A DNA stretch of 64,000 bases, taken from Winogradskyella litoriviva. Lineage in GTDB: Bacteria; Bacteroidota; Bacteroidia; Flavobacteriales; Flavobacteriaceae. Made by a program: the position numbers and the translations under genes. The stretch lies in the NCBI RefSeq assembly GCF_013249065.1, contig NZ_JABRWQ010000001.1, positions 124,001-188,000 on the forward strand. Reading direction: 5' to 3'. Below, one piece after another: positions 1 through 7,965 of this stretch (positions are counted from its first letter, which is position 1; each line of letters starts with the position of its first letter). The notes below the pieces were generated by a model that saw only the letters and a program-made list of their open reading frames with translations, had not been told where the DNA came from and searched no databases.

Positions 1-137
1 GCAACGACGTCTTGTGAACCTCCTGAAAACGCAGAAGAATTTTTAAATAAATCTCCAATAACAAAAGCAAATAATGCCATTGCTATTACAAATATTAATA
101 TCAGTGAACGTTGTCTAATTTTATTTAAAACTGCCAT
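1..137 (-). CDS. ppiD: Peptidyl-prolyl isomerase/foldase PpiD, N-terminal part only (cut by window edge)
   Basis: Only the first 45 codons lie in the window; the rest continues beyond position 1. The start is the ATG at 137-135 (minus). The reading begins MAVLNKIRQRSLILIFVIAM, followed by ALFAFVIGDLFKNSS. That is a short basic stretch, one membrane-spanning helix and a periplasmic beginning, which matches the N terminus of Bacteroidota PpiD/SurA-like foldases. These are anchored in the inner membrane and help fold outer-membrane proteins. It is the last gene visible in the coaX-lptC-CNNM direction, 106 bp after the CNNM gene. The family call rests on the N terminus alone; the parvulin domain is not visible. 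Confidence 0.8.
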   Translation of the reverse strand, partial: MAVLNKIRQRSLILIFVIAMALFAFVIGDLFKNSSAFSGGSQDVV

Positions 138-243
138 AGTCTTTTATGTATTGTATATTTTGGTGTAAATAAGTCTGCGAAAATAGCATATTCTTCTAAA
201 TAATAAAAGTAGTAACGCAGTTTTTATAAGTGTTGTTTAAGTA

Positions 244-1533
244 TTAGTCTACTTCTAGGATTTTTAATAAGACTTCATCAATTTTTGTAGATGATACTTC
301 TGTAATTGTAAATTTAAAATTATCAATCTGTACATCATCTTTTTCTTGAGGAATCTGTTCTGTAGCATTTACAATTAAGCCACCTAAAGTTTCATAGTTT
401 TCATTTTCTGGAAGGTTCAATTTATACGTTTCATTAATGTAATCCACCTCTAATCTTGCAGAAAATCTATAAGTGTTTTCGTCGAGCTGTTCCTCTACCA
501 TCTCAATAGTATCGTGTTCATCTTCAATCTCACCAAAAAGTTCTTCAATAATATCTTCAACTGTCATAATACCAGCAGTTCCGCCATATTCATCTATAAC
601 CACAGCCATACTTTTACGTTTTTTGGTAAGAATATTTAAAACGTCTTTTATATAAATTGTTTCTGGAACAAAACCAACAGAAATAATTATAGACTTAATA
701 GATTTTGGTTTTTTAAACAACTCAAAAGCGTGTACATAACCTAATATATCATCAATACTATCTTTATACACTATAATTTTTGTTCTGCCAGACTCAATAA
801 ACAACTTTCTAAGGTTTTCAATTGATTCTGAAATATCAACAGCCGTAATTTCAGTACGTGGCACCATAACTTCACGTGCTTTTACATCTGAAAATTCTAA
901 GGCATTCTGAAATATTTGAATTTCGCTATCTACATCTTCATGATTCTCAACCGATTCCATTTGTTCCGTAATATAATTCCCTAGCTCAACTTTTGTCATT
1001 GCCAAAACCACATCTTCACCTTCGACCTTAAAAATGTATTTTAATACGGCATCTGAAATCCAAATTACAAAATCTGAAATCCAAGAAAACAAGACATAAA
1101 ATACATAAGTAGGAAAGGCTAAAATTTTTAAAAGTGAATTTGAATAAATTTGAAAGAATACTTTAGGTAAAAACTCTGCCGTAATTAAAATAACTAATGT
1201 TGAAATTATAGTTTGAGTTAGTAACTGTAAATCTGTAAACAAATACGTTAATGTTGAGCTATCTAAAGGTAACATAGATTGAAACCAACCTACCAAAACA
1301 TCACCCATTTTAAATCCATAGATAACCAGTGCAATATTATTACCTATAAGCATCGTTGCAATATACTTTGAAGGTCTTGCTGTGAGTTTACCTAAAATTT
1401 TTCCTAAAAAATCACCTTGTTTCTTTTCTAATTCTATATGAATTTTATTAGCAGACACATAAGCAATTTCCATACCCGAAAAAAAGGCTGAAAGTATTAA
1501 TGTACTTATAATAACGACTATATCAGCAGTCAT
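244..1533 (-). CDS. CNNM/CorC-family membrane protein with CBS pair (hemolysin-type)
   Basis: The 429-residue protein starts with a DUF21/CNNM membrane domain (about residues 1-180, several hydrophobic helices, early motif SAFFSGMEIAYVSANK). A CBS pair follows (about 205-335, VMVPRTEITAVDI and VVIDEYGGTAGIMTVEDIIEELFGEIEDEHD in pieces). The C terminus is a CorC/HlyC transporter-associated domain (about 345-425, ending LGGLIVNATEQIPQ...VLLKILEVD). Family members are inner-membrane proteins linked to magnesium or cobalt efflux; older databases call them hemolysins. GldE of the gliding machinery is a paralogue of the same architecture, but no gld genes are next to it. It follows a small membrane-protein gene by 3 bp, so the two are probably cotranscribed. 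Confidence 0.88.
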   Translation of the reverse strand: MTADIVVIISTLILSAFFSGMEIAYVSANKIHIELEKKQGDFLGKILGKLTARPSKYIATMLIGNNIALVIYGFKMGDVLVGWFQSMLPLDSSTLTYLFTDLQLLTQTIISTLVILITAEFLPKVFFQIYSNSLLKILAFPTYVFYVLFSWISDFVIWISDAVLKYIFKVEGEDVVLAMTKVELGNYITEQMESVENHEDVDSEIQIFQNALEFSDVKAREVMVPRTEITAVDISESIENLRKLFIESGRTKIIVYKDSIDDILGYVHAFELFKKPKSIKSIIISVGFVPETIYIKDVLNILTKKRKSMAVVIDEYGGTAGIMTVEDIIEELFGEIEDEHDTIEMVEEQLDENTYRFSARLEVDYINETYKLNLPENENYETLGGLIVNATEQIPQEKDDVQIDNFKFTITEVSSTKIDEVLLKILEVD

Positions 1534-1536
1534 GAT

Positions 1537-1728
1537 TTACTTATTGTTACGTTCTTCTTGCCTTTTACTAAAACGCTTTCTGAAGAAAAACATAAAGGTA
1601 GCTAAAGCTGTAAAAAACAGCATCATATAAGCCCCATTTCTATCTGTTGACCATTTTGAAATGGCATCATATAAAAACAATATCGCAAAAACGATATAAG
1701 CGTAATGAAAAATCTTTTGTATTTTCAT
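1537..1728 (-). CDS. Small two-helix membrane protein, unknown function
   Basis: This encodes 63 residues with two hydrophobic helices (about 8-22, YAYIVFAILFLYDAI, and 34-48, YMMLFFTALATFMFFF) and a strongly basic C-terminal tail (RKRFSKRQEERNNK). The topology is probably both ends cytoplasmic. It lies 33 bp after lptC and 3 bp before the CNNM gene, so it reads as part of this operon. The position and composition support a real gene; I do not recognise a named family and give no function. Confidence 0.75.
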   Translation of the reverse strand: MKIQKIFHYAYIVFAILFLYDAISKWSTDRNGAYMMLFFTALATFMFFFRKRFSKRQEERNNK

Positions 1729-1761
1729 GTATTAAATAAAATGATTGTTGTGCAAAGGTAA

Positions 1762-2328
1762 CTAATTATCTAGCTCAAATTCGCCACCCATTTCTAACAT
1801 TTGAAAGTTTTCAAAGTTTTTATCTGCATCAAAGCCAATTCCGTACAATGGCCCAATTGCCCTTTTAAATAGCCATTTCTCATTAGTAAACACCCATTCT
1901 AACTTCTGATTGTAAAACAATTGCTCTGTAAACAAAGTGTCTTTTTGTTGCGTAGCAATCTTAACATTACCTTGTAAATCAATAATATCTGTATCACTGT
2001 AAACAATTGCGTAATCTGAAGTTATTGTAGTTTTATTATTATCCTCATCGTAAGTTCTTAACTCAATACCTTTAGGAAACTCTTGAAAGGGAAAATTTCT
2101 ATTTGAATAATCTAGCATTTTAGGACTAATAAGATTAGCTAACAATCTTACCGTATCATCAACAAACTTAGTATATTTTAAATCTATATTTTTAGCTTCA
2201 CTAATTGGTTGATTTTGTAAAACACCAACCTTCTGAACTTCGTTGAAATCATTTTTACACGAAAAAAACAAAGTCACAACAATTGCTGTGACTAAGTTTC
2301 TATATATATGTAATTTCTGATTTATCAT
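1762..2328 (-). CDS. lptC: LPS export ABC-system periplasmic lipoprotein LptC
   Basis: I take the start at the ATG 2328-2326, giving 188 residues. It overlaps the stop of the upstream TPR gene by one base (TAATG) and starts a proper lipoprotein signal, LVTAIVVTLFFSC, with the lipobox Cys near residue 23. A longer in-frame start upstream would spoil that signal. The mature part has the LptC/LptA-type pattern: YSDTDIIDLQGNVKIATQQ, then KDTLFTEQLFYNQK and EKWLF. LptC sits in the inner membrane and hands lipopolysaccharide from LptBFG to LptA. Its place beside envelope genes fits. Confidence is high for the family. Confidence 0.88.
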   Translation of the reverse strand: MINQKLHIYRNLVTAIVVTLFFSCKNDFNEVQKVGVLQNQPISEAKNIDLKYTKFVDDTVRLLANLISPKMLDYSNRNFPFQEFPKGIELRTYDEDNNKTTITSDYAIVYSDTDIIDLQGNVKIATQQKDTLFTEQLFYNQKLEWVFTNEKWLFKRAIGPLYGIGFDADKNFENFQMLEMGGEFELDN

Positions 2329-3698
2329 TAGATATTTGGAACTGTTACAGAACGTCCTATCCAACAGCCAATTTTTATAGTTTGGCCAGCATTACCTGCT
2401 TGAAAAATATCAGCTTTAGAAGGTGCACTAGCTCTATAACTTGTTGCTGTTTTAGCAGCTGCAGATCTTAATCTACCATCAACTCTACCAGCTTTTTCAG
2501 CCTCATTAGCCGCTAACCAAAATACAGCTCTTTTATTAAAGTTTGAGTCTCCACAATTGTTAGCACTCTTAGCATACATTGTTGCAATTGCAAGATGTGG
2601 TGATCCGTCTGAAGGGTTAAGCTTTAAAGCTTCAAAATAATACTGTCTTGCTTTACCATAACTACCTTTTGATTTTAACTCTTGAGCTAAACCTTTATAT
2701 AGTTTTGCTTTTTTTAATGGATCTGTTGATAGTTTAATTGTTTGATCTATATACTTCTGCTCACCTGTTAATACATAAAGATAATAGGCTGTGTCTGCAC
2801 TTGGCTCAATAGTATTCTTCTGCTGAACTAATTTTAAAAATAATGGATCTTCTTTACAACCTTTAGCATACATTCTGTTCATTGCTCTCTGTAGCCAAAC
2901 TCCATTGTTTTTGTTCTCCTCAAAATCCTTTTGATATAAAGGAATTAAAACCTCACAAGTTGCTCTTTTTCCAAGTTTTTGATCCATACTTGGTAGTATT
3001 TTAGTTTCAAATGCATCAATATAAGATTCGTAACTAGACTTACGTTGTGCATCTTTTTTAGATAAAGGTTCACCTGCCTCTTCTTTTTCTGCATAGGTAT
3101 TTAGCTTTTTTGTAAAACTCTCAGTAATACCTTCAATAATTTCATTAACATCATCATATTTATCAAACATTTGTTGTGCTGATAATTTCCCTGAATCATA
3201 TAAATCTACAGCTAAAGAGAAATAAGAATATAAACCTTTAGCATCAGTAAAGTTTTTAGCATCTTTTGTGTATGCCTCATTAAACATATTGTAAACCTGC
3301 TCATCAGTCTTTCCTAATTCTTTTTCGTACTTCTTTGCTAAATTAGCCTTATCCACTGTAACTTCAGCAAAATCATATTTAGAAGCAAAATGCTCTCTAC
3401 TCTGATCATAAAGCAACATTAAATCTTCAATATACGCTAGTTGGTCCGCTCCAGTAGAGTTTTCTATTTTATGTTTTAGAATTTTTTCTCCATGCACATA
3501 AATAGCTCTATTAAATTTTGGACATTTTTCTCTTACAATTTTCCATGGTCCGTATGCATCATCATATTTTTTACTTTTTGCATAGCCATCAAAAAGAGAA
3601 AGATTGTTCATGCATTCTTCCTGGTTATCATCTTGTGCAAAACCCAAGTTTACACTCATCATTAGGGCTAAAAACAGTATTGTAATTCTCGTCTTCAT
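2328..3698 (-). CDS. Secreted TPR-repeat protein, Bacteroidota-conserved
   Basis: I choose the ATG at 3698-3696 (456 residues) because it opens a clear signal peptide, MKTRITILFLALMMSVNLGFAQ, cut after FAQ. An upstream in-frame ATG would add 13 residues and ruin the signal. The body is helical with degenerate TPR units. The clearest is near the C terminus (KGSYGKARQYYFEALKLNPSDGSPHLAIATMYA). Related proteins are found next to lptC and coaX in flavobacteria. The role is unknown; an envelope scaffolding task is only an inference from the repeats, the signal and the neighbours. It is 16 bp after the outer-membrane protein gene and translationally coupled to lptC. Confidence 0.8.
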   Translation of the reverse strand: MKTRITILFLALMMSVNLGFAQDDNQEECMNNLSLFDGYAKSKKYDDAYGPWKIVREKCPKFNRAIYVHGEKILKHKIENSTGADQLAYIEDLMLLYDQSREHFASKYDFAEVTVDKANLAKKYEKELGKTDEQVYNMFNEAYTKDAKNFTDAKGLYSYFSLAVDLYDSGKLSAQQMFDKYDDVNEIIEGITESFTKKLNTYAEKEEAGEPLSKKDAQRKSSYESYIDAFETKILPSMDQKLGKRATCEVLIPLYQKDFEENKNNGVWLQRAMNRMYAKGCKEDPLFLKLVQQKNTIEPSADTAYYLYVLTGEQKYIDQTIKLSTDPLKKAKLYKGLAQELKSKGSYGKARQYYFEALKLNPSDGSPHLAIATMYAKSANNCGDSNFNKRAVFWLAANEAEKAGRVDGRLRSAAAKTATSYRASAPSKADIFQAGNAGQTIKIGCWIGRSVTVPNI

Positions 3699-3714
3699 TT
3701 TAAAGTTAATTATA

Positions 3715-5025
3715 TTAGTAATATTTTTTTTGTTCAAACCATCTTGAATTTAAAGATAAACTTACATTGAAGTTTACAAAATTCTCTAAGATTAAATTTT
3801 TCTCTCGTGTTCCTCGTCTTCCAAATTCAAAGCCAAAATTAGCATTTGAAAACATACTACGATTCCCAACTGGTAAACCTAGACCAAAAGACATGCCAAA
3901 CTCATTAATTGGCTCATCTTTTATTATTAAACCTGTATTTTCGTATTTAACTCCTGCCCTATACACAACACGATTAAAATAACCAGAAAAGGCATTATAC
4001 TTAGGAATATAGAATCCTCCAAGAGAAATTTGGGAAGCATTCTCATAAGAAGTTACAGCATTTTGACTAGAATACAATGGATTAGAAAAATCACTTGTAT
4101 TTTGAAATGTATACTCAGCACCAACAAACCAAGATTTTGGTTGCCCTATACCTGCTCCAATTGTAAATTTTGAAGGTAAAGTTAATTCAGTATCTTCTAC
4201 ATCTTCATTAATTGTGTTTGAAATACCAGCAACTTCATAATCACTATTTAAAGTCACAGTAGAATACGATCTTATATTTTCTGAATCTAATGTACTACCT
4301 GGAGTAAATGTTGTTGTAGCAGATAATTCTAATTTATTTGTAATCATAGCTTTGTAAGTCAAACCAAAATTTAAATTTAGGCCACGTAAGTCAGCCCTAT
4401 TAAATTCTCGAGTTTGATACTGTATTAGCTCATTTTCAGGTGTATATTTAACTTCTATTGCCGTATTTTGGATATTTCCAAAGTTATAATTAATATCAAC
4501 TCCAACACCTAATTGATTATTAATTTGATAACCAAAACCTGCAAAAACCCTATTAAGTCCACCTTCTCCACTAAAGCGATTTACTAAATAATCACTATCA
4601 TTTACATCATCTAATTTATAACCAACAGATGTATATGGCATTAACCCAAAGCCAAAACCAAATTTACCAATAGGTACAGAAAGTGCTAAATAATCAAATA
4701 TTGTACTGTTTGTATTTGCGCTTTCTGAATCAGTCTTTAAAGTACTACTAGATGTGGTACCGGCAACAGAAAATTTTATAGGTCTACTTTCTCCGTCAAA
4801 CCCCGAATATTCTAAATTTCTACCAGCATATGAAGCCGGATTACTTAAATTTAAATGAATACTATCCAAGTAGACACTCATGCCACCCATACTTCGGTTT
4901 TCTACTGTACCTTTAAACTTAAGACTCCCTATACCATAAAAAGAATATGGTGAACCTGTTCCTTCTTGCGCAAAGGCGGCAGAACTTATTATTGCAATGA
5001 AAATTACAATGAATCGTTTTATCAT
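3715..5025 (-). CDS. Outer-membrane beta-barrel protein (FadL/OmpP1-like)
   Basis: The 436-residue protein has a signal peptide (MIKRFIVIFIAIISSAAFA) followed by EGTGSPYSFYGIGSL. The pattern PYSxYGxG...NRSMGGMSVYLDSIHLNLSNPASYA is typical of Bacteroidota FadL/OmpP1-type barrels. The rest is rich in alternating beta strands with aromatic girdles and ends in a strand with terminal aromatics (FNVSLSLNSRWFEQKKYY). Its ATG overlaps the coaX stop by one base, so it is translationally coupled. Substrate is unknown; transport of hydrophobic compounds is the family role in other bacteria. Confidence 0.8.
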   Translation of the reverse strand: MIKRFIVIFIAIISSAAFAQEGTGSPYSFYGIGSLKFKGTVENRSMGGMSVYLDSIHLNLSNPASYAGRNLEYSGFDGESRPIKFSVAGTTSSSTLKTDSESANTNSTIFDYLALSVPIGKFGFGFGLMPYTSVGYKLDDVNDSDYLVNRFSGEGGLNRVFAGFGYQINNQLGVGVDINYNFGNIQNTAIEVKYTPENELIQYQTREFNRADLRGLNLNFGLTYKAMITNKLELSATTTFTPGSTLDSENIRSYSTVTLNSDYEVAGISNTINEDVEDTELTLPSKFTIGAGIGQPKSWFVGAEYTFQNTSDFSNPLYSSQNAVTSYENASQISLGGFYIPKYNAFSGYFNRVVYRAGVKYENTGLIIKDEPINEFGMSFGLGLPVGNRSMFSNANFGFEFGRRGTREKNLILENFVNFNVSLSLNSRWFEQKKYY

Positions 5026-5753
5026 TATTTTGAATTATATTCTAGAATAAAATTCAAACCTTCTAAAAGAAAATCTGAATTCGCAAATATGGTATTTTTT
5101 AATTGGTTTAACAAAAATTTAGTGTCACCACCTGTTAAAATAACTGTTAAATCTGAATATTCTTTTAAATATTGACCAATTATTCCATCAATTTCATTAA
5201 CTACACCATTTACAACACCAGAATGAATTGAAGATTCAGTTGAATCTCCAATGATATTTTTTGGCACTTTAGTTTCAAGAAGTGGCAAATTAGCCGTTAA
5301 ACTATGTAATGCTTTGTATCGCAATCTAATTCCTGGAGAAATTGCTCCTCCTAAATACTTATTATCCTTGGTTATAAAATCATATGTAATACATGTTCCT
5401 GCATCTATAATTAAAACATTATTGTCTAAAAATTGATCAACAGATGCGCTTACCAACGCTATTCTATCTACTCCTAAGGTTTTTGGAGTAGCATAGAGAT
5501 TCTCAAAGGGTAAATTAGTTTCTACGTTAAGTTCTGTAATTGGCATATCAGATTCTATCAATGCTATTTCTTTTTTTGATAAATGTCCAACTGAAGAAAC
5601 AATTGCTTTATTTAATTTTGGATATGCTTTTTTTAAATTTTTATATTGCATTTTAAACTCATTGAGCTTAAAACTCATCTTATAAATTAAATTTCCATTA
5701 TCAAAAACGGCAAATTTAACATACGTATTTCCCACATCTACAATAAGATTCAT
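5025..5753 (-). CDS. coaX: Type III pantothenate kinase
   Basis: This 242-residue cytoplasmic enzyme phosphorylates pantothenate, the first step of coenzyme A synthesis. It shows the ASKHA-fold marks of CoaX: MNLIVDVGNTYVKFAVF at the N terminus (phosphate loop, Asp6), LGVDRIALVSA (about 91-101), NVLIIDAGTCITYDF (about 112-126) and the GG...SPGI segment (YLGGAISPGIRLR). Length is normal for the family. It is the first gene of the minus-strand envelope operon and has a good promoter match 18 bp ahead of its ATG. Confidence 0.95.
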   Translation of the reverse strand: MNLIVDVGNTYVKFAVFDNGNLIYKMSFKLNEFKMQYKNLKKAYPKLNKAIVSSVGHLSKKEIALIESDMPITELNVETNLPFENLYATPKTLGVDRIALVSASVDQFLDNNVLIIDAGTCITYDFITKDNKYLGGAISPGIRLRYKALHSLTANLPLLETKVPKNIIGDSTESSIHSGVVNGVVNEIDGIIGQYLKEYSDLTVILTGGDTKFLLNQLKNTIFANSDFLLEGLNFILEYNSK

Positions 5754-5770
5754 ATATATTTATTAAGATA

Positions 5771-5798
5771 CAAATTTATAAAATCAAATTTTAGCAAA
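5771..5798 (-). promoter_or_regulatory. Predicted promoter of the coaX operon
   Basis: Read on the minus strand, TAAATTTG (5778-5771) matches the Bacteroidota -7 consensus TAnnTTTG, and a TTTG (5798-5795) stands 16 bp upstream as the -33 element. The spacing is at the short end. The -7 box is 18 bp from the coaX ATG, so the leader would be short. Confidence 0.5.
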
Positions 5799-5803
5799 TT
5801 CTT

Positions 5804-5834
5804 TTTGTGAATAATAAAAATGCATCTATATTTG
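5804..5834 (+). promoter_or_regulatory. Predicted promoter of tRNA-Phe
   Basis: TTTG at 5804-5807 and TATATTTG at 5827-5834, 19 bp apart, match the Bacteroidota -33/-7 consensus well. The -7 box ends 21 bp before the first base of the tRNA. Confidence 0.65.
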
Positions 5835-5855
5835 CATCCGCTTAATTAAGCAATT

Positions 5856-5931
5856 GGTGCCTTAGCTCAGTTGGTAGAGCAAAGGACTGAAAATCCTTGT
5901 GTCCCTGGTTCGATTCCTGGAGGCACCACCA
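5856..5931 (+). tRNA. tRNA-Phe (anticodon GAA)
   Basis: The 76-nt gene folds as a full cloverleaf. The acceptor stem GGTGCCT (5856-5862) pairs with AGGCACC (5921-5927). The anticodon stem AAGGA/TCCTT (5882-5886/5894-5898) encloses the loop CTGAAAA with anticodon GAA at 5889-5891. The T-loop motif GGTTCGATTCC is present. The 3' CCA is encoded (5929-5931). Confidence 0.97.
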
Positions 5932-5936
5932 TCAAA

Positions 5937-5964
5937 AACCCGATTCAACTGAATCGGGTTTTTT
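5937..5964 (+). terminator. Rho-independent terminator after tRNA-Phe
   Basis: A perfect 10-bp stem AACCCGATTC/GAATCGGGTT with loop AACT is followed by a T run (stem T's plus 5961-5964). It lies 5 bp after the tRNA 3' end. Confidence 0.9.
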
Positions 5965-6096
5965 GGTTATAAACTTTAATTAATCTATTTTTTTTTAGCA
6001 TTTCTGTTTAATTATCGCTTTACCAAATGTAAAATTTAAAATTTATTCAAAAATTTTTACACTATTTGAACATCATATAAATACATCTCTAAAAAT

Positions 6097-6135
6097 ATGA
6101 TTACCAACGTATTAACAACCATCATACACAATTGA
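6097..6135 (+). CDS. Putative ilv leader peptide (12 aa, Ile/Val/Leu/Thr-rich)
   Basis: ATG at 6097 opens MITNVLTTIIHN and stops at TGA 6133-6135. Three Ile, one Val, one Leu and three Thr in twelve codons match the amino acids made by the operon that begins 88 bp later; Thr is the IlvA substrate. This is the composition expected of an attenuation leader peptide. No database or experimental support is available to me. See the following hairpin entry for possible switch structures. Confidence 0.5.
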   Translation: MITNVLTTIIHN

Positions 6136-6159
6136 GTTTAGAATAAAAAACGCATCGAT

Positions 6160-6216
6160 AAACTAAAAGAAACACATATCAGGTAATTTAGTTTCTGCAA
6201 ATCATTTTTGCCTAAA
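6160..6216 (+). promoter_or_regulatory. Candidate ilv attenuator: two mutually exclusive hairpins
   Basis: AAACTAAA (6160-6167) can pair with TTTAGTTT (6187-6194). Alternatively TTTAG (6187-6191) pairs with CTAAA (6212-6216) enclosing a second stem GCAAA/TTTGC (6197-6201/6207-6211). The shared segment makes the two folds exclusive. No T run follows, so if real this may act on translation of ilvD (ATG 6224) rather than by termination. The stems are AT-rich and weak. Confidence 0.3.
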
Positions 6217-6223
6217 TAAAATT

Positions 6224-7903
6224 ATGAGCGAACTAAATAAATACAGCAAAACAGTCACACAAGATCCAACACAACCAGCAGCACAAGCAATGTTGCATGC
6301 TATTGGATTAACAAAAGAAGATTTTTTTAAACCAATTGTTGGTATTGCCAGTACAGGTTATGAAGGAAACCCTTGTAATATGCACCTTAATGACTTAGCT
6401 AAATTAGTTAAGGAAGGTACAAAAAATGAAGAAGTCATTGGATTAATTTTTAATACTATTGGTGTTAGTGATGGTATATCTATGGGAACTCCTGGTATGC
6501 GTTATTCATTACCTTCTCGTGATATTATTGCAGATTCAATGGAAACCGTAGTACAAGCCATGAGTTATGATGGACTAGTTACTGTTGTTGGATGCGACAA
6601 AAATATGCCTGGTGCTTTAATGGCAATGATTCGTTTAAATCGCCCATCAATATTAGTTTATGGTGGTACAATTGATTCTGGTTGTCATAATGGTAAAAAA
6701 TTAGACGTTGTTTCTGCTTTTGAAGCTTGGGGAAGCAAGGTTGCAGGCACAATGGACGAAAACGAATACCAAAATATTGTAGAAAAAGCATGTCCTGGAG
6801 CTGGTGCGTGTGGTGGCATGTATACAGCTAACACAATGGCTTCAGCAATTGAAGCTTTAGGTATGACATTACCTTTCAATTCTTCTAATCCTGCATTAAG
6901 TGATGCTAAAAAAGAAGAATCTATAAAAGCTGGTGAAGCCTTAAGAGTATTGCTAGAAAAAGACATAAAGCCTTCTGATATTATTACAAGAAAGTCTCTT
7001 GAAAATGCCGTAAGATTAGTCACAATTTTAGGAGGCTCTACAAATGCAGTTTTGCACTTTTTAGCCATTGCAAGAGCGGCTCAAATAGACTTTACACTAA
7101 AAGATTTTCAAGATATAAGTGACAATACACCATTTTTGGCAGATTTAAAACCAAGTGGTAAATACTTAATGGAAGATGTACATGCCGTTGGAGGAATTCC
7201 TGCAGTATTAAAATATCTTTTGAAAAAAGGGCTAATACATGGAGATTGTTTAACCGTTACAGGAAAAACAATAGCAGAAAACTTATTAGATGTTGCTGAC
7301 TTAACCGAAGGTCAAGATGTTATAAAACCTATTGAAGAGCCTATTAAAATTTCTGGGCATTTAAGAATGTTGTATGGAAATTTAGCTACAGATGGAAGTG
7401 TTGCTAAAATCACTGGAAAAGAAGGATTATGTTTCCGAGGAAAAGCTAAAGTTTTTGAAGGCGAATATGCAGCAAACGATGGAATTAGAGACGGAAAAGT
7501 AGAAAAAGGCGATGTGGTTGTAATAAGATATGAAGGACCTAAAGGTGGTCCAGGTATGCCAGAAATGCTAAAACCAACAGCTGCTATTATGGGAGCAGGT
7601 TTAGGTAAGGATGTCGCTTTAATTACGGACGGAAGATTTTCTGGTGGCACACACGGATTTGTGGTTGGGCATATTACACCAGAAGCTCAAGAAGGTGGTA
7701 CAATTGCTGTCGTTAAAGATGGAGATATTATCACTATAGACGCAGAAACTAATTCTATTTCGCTTGAAGTTTCTGAAGTTGAACTTCAAAAAAGAAGAGC
7801 AAAATGGAAAGCACCAGAATTAAAGTTTGAACGCGGTGTTTTATACAAATATGCTAAAACAGTATCATCTGCATCCAAAGGATGTGTAACAGATGAATTC
7901 TAG
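6224..7903 (+). CDS. ilvD: Dihydroxy-acid dehydratase
   Basis: This 559-residue enzyme dehydrates 2,3-dihydroxy-isovalerate and -methylvalerate to the keto acids of valine and isoleucine. It has the IlvD/Edd Fe-S cysteines: Cys in [11 protein letters not shown] (residue about 51), [14 protein letters not shown] (about 124) and [21 protein letters not shown] (about 189-197). The C terminus carries [12 protein letters not shown] and [18 protein letters not shown], the substrate-loop signatures. Length is normal. It is the first gene of ilvDBNCA and is preceded by a candidate leader peptide. Confidence 0.97.
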   Translation: MSELNKYSKTVTQDPTQPAAQAMLHAIGLTKEDFFKPIVGIASTGYEGNPCNMHLNDLAKLVKEGTKNEEVIGLIFNTIGVSDGISMGTPGMRYSLPSRDIIADSMETVVQAMSYDGLVTVVGCDKNMPGALMAMIRLNRPSILVYGGTIDSGCHNGKKLDVVSAFEAWGSKVAGTMDENEYQNIVEKACPGAGACGGMYTANTMASAIEALGMTLPFNSSNPALSDAKKEESIKAGEALRVLLEKDIKPSDIITRKSLENAVRLVTILGGSTNAVLHFLAIARAAQIDFTLKDFQDISDNTPFLADLKPSGKYLMEDVHAVGGIPAVLKYLLKKGLIHGDCLTVTGKTIAENLLDVADLTEGQDVIKPIEEPIKISGHLRMLYGNLATDGSVAKITGKEGLCFRGKAKVFEGEYAANDGIRDGKVEKGDVVVIRYEGPKGGPGMPEMLKPTAAIMGAGLGKDVALITDGRFSGGTHGFVVGHITPEAQEGGTIAVVKDGDIITIDAETNSISLEVSEVELQKRRAKWKAPELKFERGVLYKYAKTVSSASKGCVTDEF

Positions 7904-7965
7904 AAAACAAAATCTAAACAATATGTGACTCTAAGCGCAGTCTAAGAGTCTCGAATATAAAAAGG

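Noticed and set aside
244..1533. Gliding motility protein GldE
   Set aside because: Same domain architecture, but no gldD or ssb neighbour; the coaX-lptC-ppiD context fits the general CNNM family member.
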